DNA of 47,253 bases, from contig JAOKTT010000011.1 in assembly GCA_028336245.1 (NCBI GenBank), positions 1 to 47,253 on the forward strand. The letters are read 5' to 3'. This document shows positions 42,085-47,253 of the stretch, one piece after another. Under the pieces are notes generated by a model, which did not search any database, had not been told where the DNA came from, and was given only the letters and a program-made list of their open reading frames with translations. How positions within the stretch are numbered: the first letter of the stretch is position 1; each line of letters starts with the position of its first letter. Source of the stretch: Polaribacter sp. (lineage in GTDB: Bacteria; Bacteroidota; Bacteroidia; Flavobacteriales; Flavobacteriaceae). Position numbers and translations under genes: made by a program.

Positions 42085-43275
42085 ATGAGAATAGGAATGA
42101 TTTTAGATGCTGTGTTTCCTCCAGATCCTCGTGTGGAAAATGAAGCAGTTTCTTTAGTCAAAGCAGGTCATGAAGTGTTTCTTTTTTGTTTGCATTATGG
42201 GCAACAAAATCAATCAGAAGTGATCAATGGAATTAAAGTTAAGAGATATCTTTCAAATACCCTAGAATATAAAGTATCGGCATTAGCATATACAATTCCG
42301 TTGTATACTTTCTTGATGAAGCGCAAGATTCGTCAATTTATAAAAGAAAATAAAGTGGAGGTCTTGCATATACATGACATAAGGATTGCGGGTGCAGTTT
42401 TTGGTGTAAATAAAAAATACAAGTTGCCAACCGTTTTAGACTTACATGAAAACAGACCTGAAATCATGCGGTTTTATCCCCATTTATATAGGTTTCCTGG
42501 TAAATATGTGATCTCTCCTAAAAAGTGGAAAAATAAAGAGGAAGAATTTATAAGGAAAGCGACTACCGTTATCGTTGTCACTTCAGAAGCAAAGGATGAA
42601 ATAAAAAAAAGGCTGCCTATTGATACTGATAAGATTGTTGAAGTTCCTAACACGGTGCGGCAAAGCTTCTATAAAAATCCACGTGTGTATCCAGAAATTT
42701 TAAAGCAATATTCTAATAGTTTTGTAGTACTTTATATTGGAGATACTGGACTTCGAAGAGGGCTAAAGACAGCGATTAAATCAGTCCATTTAATAAAAAA
42801 CAAAATTGAGAACATTAAGTTGGTCATTGTAGGAAAAAACACAAGCGATATAATTTTAAAAAACTTAGTAAAAAATTTACAGGTGGAGGCGCATGTAGAT
42901 TTTCTGGGCTGGAAAGACCAAAGCTTATTCCAATCTTATATTTTATCGAGTGCAATTTGTATTTCGCCATTGCATAGAAACGTGCACCATGACACCACAT
43001 ATGCGAATAAAATATTTCAGTATATGAGTTTAGGAAGGCCAGTTTTGGGGAGCAATGCAAGCGCTCAAGAAAAGATAATTAAAAAAGCAAATGCGGGTTT
43101 AATTCATCAAGATAGAGATGTTCAAGATTTTTCTAACAAGGTTCTAGAACTCTATAATAATAAAGATTTAAGAGAAGAATTTGGAAAAAACGGAAGCGAG
43201 TTTATAGAAAATGAATTTTCATGGGAAAACACCTCAAAAAAGTTATTACATGTATACGCTAATCTAAAAAATTGA
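42085..43275 (+). CDS. Glycosyltransferase family 4-type protein
   Basis: 396 residues with a GT-B fold. The N-terminal domain opens MRIGMILDAVFPPDPRVENEAVSLVKAGHEVFLF and includes LHIHDIRIAGAVFG. The C-terminal domain holds FVVLYIGDTGLRRGLKTAI and the nucleotide-sugar site region TTYANKIFQYMSLGRPVLGSNASAQEKIIKKANAGLI. The sugar and acceptor cannot be told. It lies 173 nt after yfhO. Its TGA overlaps the start of the next glycosyltransferase, so the two are translationally coupled. Confidence 0.92.
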   Translation: MRIGMILDAVFPPDPRVENEAVSLVKAGHEVFLFCLHYGQQNQSEVINGIKVKRYLSNTLEYKVSALAYTIPLYTFLMKRKIRQFIKENKVEVLHIHDIRIAGAVFGVNKKYKLPTVLDLHENRPEIMRFYPHLYRFPGKYVISPKKWKNKEEEFIRKATTVIVVTSEAKDEIKKRLPIDTDKIVEVPNTVRQSFYKNPRVYPEILKQYSNSFVVLYIGDTGLRRGLKTAIKSVHLIKNKIENIKLVIVGKNTSDIILKNLVKNLQVEAHVDFLGWKDQSLFQSYILSSAICISPLHRNVHHDTTYANKIFQYMSLGRPVLGSNASAQEKIIKKANAGLIHQDRDVQDFSNKVLELYNNKDLREEFGKNGSEFIENEFSWENTSKKLLHVYANLKN

Positions 43276-44537
43276 AAGTATTAATCATTACATATTATTG
43301 GCCACCAGCAGGTGGTTCTGGCGTGCAGCGTTGGTTGAAGTTTGTAAAGTATTTACAAAATTTCGGCATTGTGCCTGTTGTTTATACCGTTGATAACGGG
43401 AATTATTTAAAGGAAGATGAATCTCTTCTAAAGGAGGTTCCTCAAAATATAGAAATTTTAAAGCAGCCTATTTTGGATCCCACAAATTTGCTCTTTTGGA
43501 GAAAAAATAAGCAACAACAAAAAGGAGTTTCTAACCTTAGTAAAGGTGGTTTGCTGTCTTTTATTCGTGGGAATTTTTTCATTCCTGATCCAAAAGTAAC
43601 CTGGGTACAACCTTCTGTAAATTACCTTCAAAAGTATTTAGATAAAAATGAGGTAGATGTCATTATCTCTTCAGGACCGCCGCACAGTATGCATTTAATT
43701 GCACAAAAATTGCATCGGAAAAATGATGTCAAATGGCTTGCGGATTTTAGAGACCCTTGGACAGATTTATATTATAATAAAGACTTTAAGCAAGGATTAT
43801 TTGCGAAAAATAAAAGTAAAAAACTAGAAGAAGGGGTTTTGAAAAACGCAGATTGTATTCTAACAGTAAGTGCTGGGTTACAAAAAGAATTTTTGAAAAT
43901 AGCGAAAAGAGTAGAGGTAATTACAAATGGGTTTGATACTGAAATTTTAGAGTCTGAAAAAGTAGTTTTAGATATTAATTTTTCTATTTCTTACATCGGT
44001 TTGCTGCCAAAGCAAAGCAATCCTGTCATTTTATTTAAAGTGTTAAAGGAGCTTTGTGATGAAAGTTTAGAATTTAGAAGGGCGCTTCAAATTAATTTTG
44101 TTGGTGACATTTCAGAAGATGTAAAAGCAGCAATAAAGGCCAGCGATTTAGAAATGAATACCTCATTTTTAGGGTATGTTTCTCATCAAAAAGCCATTGC
44201 ATATCAGAAATGTTCTCAGGTACTATTATTACTCATTCCTGATGTAGTAAATAATAAAGGGATTTTAACCGGAAAATTATTTGAGTACTTGGCTGCAAAG
44301 CGGCCAATTTTAGCAATAGGTCCAACAGATGGAGATTTAGCGACTCTTTTAAAGGAAACAAATACAGGCGCTATCTTTGCATTTGAGGGGCAAGAAAAAC
44401 TAAAATTAGAAATTAAACGGTTATATATTGCGTACACAGAACATACGTTGTCCATAGCATCCAAGGATATTCAAAAATACCACAGAAAAGAGCTAACAAA
44501 AAACTTAGCATCTGTTTTAAAAAGTTTAAATTCGTAA
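43272..44537 (+). CDS. Glycosyltransferase (GT-B, family 4-like)
   Basis: 421 residues. It probably starts at TTG 43272, which overlaps the upstream stop by 4 nt (TTGA); the frame opens MKVLIITYYWPPAGGSGVQRWLKFVKYLQ, a normal start of this family. The C-terminal domain contains LLLIPDVVNNKGILTGKLFEYLAAKRPILAIGPTDGDLATLL, the acceptor/nucleotide-binding region. The family is common in cell-surface polysaccharide clusters. The next gene, a flippase, follows one base after the stop. Confidence 0.91.
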   Translation: MKVLIITYYWPPAGGSGVQRWLKFVKYLQNFGIVPVVYTVDNGNYLKEDESLLKEVPQNIEILKQPILDPTNLLFWRKNKQQQKGVSNLSKGGLLSFIRGNFFIPDPKVTWVQPSVNYLQKYLDKNEVDVIISSGPPHSMHLIAQKLHRKNDVKWLADFRDPWTDLYYNKDFKQGLFAKNKSKKLEEGVLKNADCILTVSAGLQKEFLKIAKRVEVITNGFDTEILESEKVVLDINFSISYIGLLPKQSNPVILFKVLKELCDESLEFRRALQINFVGDISEDVKAAIKASDLEMNTSFLGYVSHQKAIAYQKCSQVLLLLIPDVVNNKGILTGKLFEYLAAKRPILAIGPTDGDLATLLKETNTGAIFAFEGQEKLKLEIKRLYIAYTEHTLSIASKDIQKYHRKELTKNLASVLKSLNS

Positions 44538-44538
44538 C

Positions 44539-46029
44539 ATGGGTATTGTATTGAAACAATCTTTTAGGAACACGCTAATTATTTATGGTGCATTTTTAAT
44601 TGGCGGTATCAACACAATTGTTTTTTATCCAAAAATCCTAGCATCAGAATTTTATGGGGTGGTGGTGTTTCTTTTGTCTGCCTCTAACCTGATAATGCCA
44701 CTTACCGCTTTTGGTATCCAGTATACGATTGTGAAATTTTATTCTTCGTATGAAACCAAAGAGCAAAAAGATAAGTTTTTATCGTCTGTAATTTTTTTAC
44801 CGCTATTTATTGCGCTTCCAATTGGTTTTTTGTGGGACTATTTTCAAGATTGGATTATGATGCGCGTTACAAAGGAAAATAAAATAATTGAAAATTACAC
44901 TTTTTATATCTATATTATTGCTGTTTCATGTGCTTATTTTGAGCTGTTTTATTCATGGACAAAGGTACAGCTTCAAACGGTTTTCGGAAATGTTTTAAAG
45001 GAGCTTTGGAATCGAGTGGTGGTGATGCTTTTATTATTGGCGGTTTTCTTTAATGTAATCACAAAAGTAGATTTTATTTTTTACTTAGCAATCGCATATA
45101 TCCTTAGGGCGGTTGTAATGATGTTGTATGCCTTTAGAGTGTATTCACCAAAGTTCCACTTTAAATTTCCAGAAAATTACTTAGACGTTCTTAAATATTC
45201 GGGATATATTATTTTAGCAGGAAGTGCTGGCGCAATTTTATTAGACATTGATAAAATTATGATTCCAGGAAAGGATACCATAGAAAAGGCGGCTTATTAC
45301 GCGGTGGCCGTATTTATTGGCTCTTTTATTGAGGCACCAAGCAGAGCAATGACACAGATTTTACAACCACTAACCTCAAAATCTTTAAATGAATTTAACA
45401 CCAAAGAAGTAGAAAGCTTATATAAGAAGAGTTCTATAAACTTATTGTTGGTGGGTGGGTTGTTTTTTATTTTGGTAAACTGTGGGGTTAGTGAGCTTTT
45501 TAAGCTAATGGAAGACAAGGGATATGCTGGCGGAGAGTATGTGGTTTTAATGATTTCTTTGGCAAAATTATATACGATGTTTTTAGGCAGCAATGGCGCA
45601 ATTATCAACAACTCTAAGTTCTATAAAATTACTTTACCGCTAGCTCTGGGAATGTCTATTTGTGTCTACCTTTTAAACCAATTATTTTATTATAAAATAG
45701 CATTAGGAACAGATGGTTTGGCATTGGCTACTTTAATTACAATTCTAATTTTTAATACATTGAAGTTGTGGTTCGTGCATCTAAAATTCTCTATTACCCC
45801 ATTTACAAACACATCTTGGAAGATGGTATGCATTATTTTTGTTGTGTTTACTTCCTTTTATTTCTGGAATTTTTCTTTACCGCAGCTTATAGTTTTTAAT
45901 TTTAACAGCACACCAATTTTCAATATTGTCTTGAAAAGTATCTTAATTTCAGTAATATATGTGTATTTGGTTTTAAAGCTGAAAATTTCAAATGAAATTC
46001 ATCTGATACTTAAAAGATTTTATAAATAG
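44539..46029 (+). CDS. Polysaccharide flippase (MATE/Wzx-like oligosaccharide transporter)
   Basis: 496 residues with about 14 hydrophobic helices, beginning LKQSFRNTLIIYGAFLIGGINTIVFYPKILASEFYG, the typical flippase first helices. A central YSGYIILAGSAGAILLDIDKIMI resembles helix 7 of Wzx/MurJ-like proteins. It probably flips a lipid-linked glycan made by the two adjacent glycosyltransferases. It is coupled to the preceding gene (1-nt gap). Its last 10 nt overlap, tail to tail, the stop region of the opposite-strand DUF6122 gene. Confidence 0.9.
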   Translation: MGIVLKQSFRNTLIIYGAFLIGGINTIVFYPKILASEFYGVVVFLLSASNLIMPLTAFGIQYTIVKFYSSYETKEQKDKFLSSVIFLPLFIALPIGFLWDYFQDWIMMRVTKENKIIENYTFYIYIIAVSCAYFELFYSWTKVQLQTVFGNVLKELWNRVVVMLLLLAVFFNVITKVDFIFYLAIAYILRAVVMMLYAFRVYSPKFHFKFPENYLDVLKYSGYIILAGSAGAILLDIDKIMIPGKDTIEKAAYYAVAVFIGSFIEAPSRAMTQILQPLTSKSLNEFNTKEVESLYKKSSINLLLVGGLFFILVNCGVSELFKLMEDKGYAGGEYVVLMISLAKLYTMFLGSNGAIINNSKFYKITLPLALGMSICVYLLNQLFYYKIALGTDGLALATLITILIFNTLKLWFVHLKFSITPFTNTSWKMVCIIFVVFTSFYFWNFSLPQLIVFNFNSTPIFNIVLKSILISVIYVYLVLKLKISNEIHLILKRFYK

Positions 46030-46328
46030 CAATCGATACAATCTGTAATCATATGAAGTAGCAATGCAATGCAAAGTATTCTCGCCTTCTTAAAAAGCAA
46101 TCCGATTGCATAACAGCTGATCGCAATATAAGAATGAAGTGGATGATAATTGATACTACATCTTGAGTTTTCAAAAATAGGGGTCGCTAATAAGTGATCT
46201 AAATCTACGAGCATAGAGCACAAAAAAAGAAGGAATACCTGCTTCCATTTTCTTTTAAAAAAGATAATTGAAATGAAGAGTGGAAGTACAAAGTGACATC
46301 CGTAATGGACTATTAATTTGAGACTCAC
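46020..46328 (-). CDS. DUF6122 family membrane protein
   Basis: 102 residues with three hydrophobic segments. It has the conserved features of DUF6122: LIVHYGCHFVLPLFI, SMLVDLDHLLATPIF, RCSINYHPLHSYIA and LLLHMITDCIDCYL. The acidic/His-rich positions (D-x-D-H, H-P-L-H, H-x3-D) suggest metal binding, resembling membrane metal-dependent hydrolases (YdjM-like); this is an inference. It overlaps the WbqC stop by 4 nt and is cotranscribed with it. Confidence 0.86.
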   Translation of the reverse strand: MSLKLIVHYGCHFVLPLFISIIFFKRKWKQVFLLFLCSMLVDLDHLLATPIFENSRCSINYHPLHSYIAISCYAIGLLFKKARILCIALLLHMITDCIDCYL

Positions 46329-46921
46329 AAGAAATTAATGGTATTTGGGCCTTCCATAAAAAGGAGGTCTAAAATTGATAAATCTGGGATAAAACCGTGT
46401 TTTTCATCAAACATTTGAATGTATTGTTTGGATGATTTTTCTGCTAGGCTTTTTGCTACTACTAAACTTCTGTAATCTTCTTCTTTGGATACAGACGCAT
46501 AGGAGTTTGTACTTTTAAAGTCTAAATTTAGCTGCAAAGCGTCTGAAACAAACAAGAATGTATCGATATTTACATCCTGAAGGTATTTGTATTTTTTATC
46601 AAATATAAACGCTATATCATCAACATAAAACTCAAAAAATGGAGAATTTCGATAGGCTATTTTCAAGGAGTTAAAATGCTGCTTTTGCCAGTTTCCAATA
46701 TTTTCTATTTGGGTGTTCTTAGTTTTTTTTCGAACAGAAGAAACAGGGTGCTTTACCGGTATATTTAGCAGTTGTTTTCCATTTGTATTATAGATGTAAC
46801 AGCGGTTTCGGTAGCTTTGTTTCTGATAGTTGTCATGCACTTCAAACAGTATTTTCTCAGACTTTAAAATCGCAGAATACTGAGAGATTGGAGAAAAATA
46901 GGTCGGTAGAAACAACGCCAT
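46325..46921 (-). CDS. WbqC family protein
   Basis: 198 residues, matching WbqC: LPTYFSPISQYSAI near the start, the middle YRNRCYIYNTNGKQLLNIPV, then IGNWQKQHFNSLKIAYRNSPFFEFYVDDI. WbqC proteins occur in O-antigen and surface-polysaccharide loci, with no settled enzyme activity. In flavobacteria it stands next to lepB, as here (3-nt gap), rather than in a capsule cluster, so a general role is likely. It overlaps the downstream DUF6122 gene by 4 nt. Confidence 0.9.
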   Translation of the reverse strand: MALFLPTYFSPISQYSAILKSEKILFEVHDNYQKQSYRNRCYIYNTNGKQLLNIPVKHPVSSVRKKTKNTQIENIGNWQKQHFNSLKIAYRNSPFFEFYVDDIAFIFDKKYKYLQDVNIDTFLFVSDALQLNLDFKSTNSYASVSKEEDYRSLVVAKSLAEKSSKQYIQMFDEKHGFIPDLSILDLLFMEGPNTINFL

Positions 46922-46924
46922 TAT

Positions 46925-47253
46925 TTACTTTTTAGCGGATTTTTTCTTTCCTTTATAAAAATTATAACCAAAATACAATGCAAAAAGAGCTAAAACATAA
47001 TATCGATAAGATACAGGTGCTCCTTCTCCGTGCACGGTGGTAAACATCCTGTCCCAGCGGATAGATTTTAATTTCTCCCCGAAGGATGCAGCATTTGCAT
47101 TCCAACTAAACCAGACCATCACCGGTTTTCCTAAAACATGGTCAAACGGAACATATCCCCAATAACGCGCATCTAAAGAGTTGTGTCTATTATCTCCCAT
47201 AAGCCAATAATAATCTTGTTGAAAGGTATAGGAGGTCGCTTCATTTCCATTAA
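46925..47253 (-). CDS. lepB: Signal peptidase I, C-terminal part (5' truncated by window)
   Basis: The reading frame enters from the right edge (first full codon ends at 47251) and stops at 46925. The visible 108 or so residues contain the signal peptidase I box E: WLMGDNRHNSLDARYWGYVP. A C-terminal hydrophobic helix (YYVLALFALYFGYNFYKG) and a basic tail KKKSAKK follow. The catalytic Ser and Lys lie upstream, outside the window. It cleaves Sec signal peptides. It starts the lepB-WbqC-DUF6122 run. Confidence 0.93.
   Translation of the reverse strand, partial: NGNEATSYTFQQDYYWLMGDNRHNSLDARYWGYVPFDHVLGKPVMVWFSWNANAASFGEKLKSIRWDRMFTTVHGEGAPVSYRYYVLALFALYFGYNFYKGKKKSAKK

Noticed and set aside
1..47253. 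Search for tRNA, rRNA, CRISPR array, insertion sequence, phage or defence island
   Set aside because: No cloverleaf-type conserved arms, no regularly spaced repeats, no transposase, integrase or phage-type genes, and gene order and composition look uniform and core-like.

Overview
This 47.3 kb window is AT-rich, densely coded chromosomal DNA from a member of the Bacteroidota, almost certainly Flavobacteriaceae. A marine genus of the Polaribacter/Tenacibaculum type is my guess from protein style and is not proven. The markers are a GLPGLI-family protein, a type IX secretion sorting domain, DUF4834, DUF6122, DUF6428, DUF4369, WbqC, a Gly-rich HtpG, a GH3/beta-lactamase fusion, and promoters of the Bacteroidota form TTTG-N19-TAnnTTTG. 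I see no rRNA, tRNA, CRISPR array, insertion sequence, prophage or integron. Most of the window reads as conserved core genome rather than an island.

Layout. 1-1553 (+) holds the end of a PASTA-domain protein followed by an RluD-type pseudouridine synthase. 1639-4792 (-) holds a DUF6428 protein, a GNAT acetyltransferase and HtpG. 4940-9438 (+) holds a GMC oxidoreductase with a Cys cluster, FabH, a GLPGLI protein, a tiny membrane protein and a CoA-binding protein. 9475-12588 (-) is a compact run: pyrR, pyrB, a STAS-like small protein, a cargo-less T9SS sorting-domain protein and rnz, headed by a near-perfect promoter. 12984-14354 (+) is a TPR protein. 14438-17183 (-) is an envelope-stress-like unit: DUF4870, PadR, a PspC-domain protein and a small membrane protein. 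17335-17787 (+) is a DUF4442 thioesterase-like protein.

17838-23793 (-) is a tightly packed set: a secreted Asp-box/VPS10-like protein, a DUF2490 beta-barrel, a DUF819 inner-membrane transporter and a DUF4369 lipoprotein. 23990-25741 (-) is a four-gene SPFH operon that includes two microproteins of 52 and 54 residues (DUF4177-like and Arc/ribbon-helix-helix), with a palindrome at its promoter. 25863-27896 (+) holds S1/P1 nuclease and two thioredoxin-fold proteins. 28005-28526 (-) is a SodC lipoprotein. 28859-33238 (+) holds an ExoX-like exonuclease, a conserved unknown and the GH3/beta-lactamase fusion. 33328-39026 (-) is a six-gene run: an outer-membrane barrel with a charged tail, a GNAT-like protein, RsmE, DUF4159, a BASS-type symporter and a PlsC-like acyltransferase. 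39164-46029 (+) is a surface-glycan run: DUF4834, YfhO, two glycosyltransferases and a flippase. 46020-47253 (-) holds DUF6122, WbqC and the end of signal peptidase I.

The most unusual material is small: a 16-bp perfect inverted repeat inside a 62-codon ORF, several perfect palindromes at promoters, the cargo-less T9SS peptide, and the SPFH/Arc operon. I found no convincing wholly new multi-gene system. The SPFH-DUF4177-PH-Arc operon and the VPS10-DUF2490-DUF819-DUF4369 operon are the best candidates for undescribed function.
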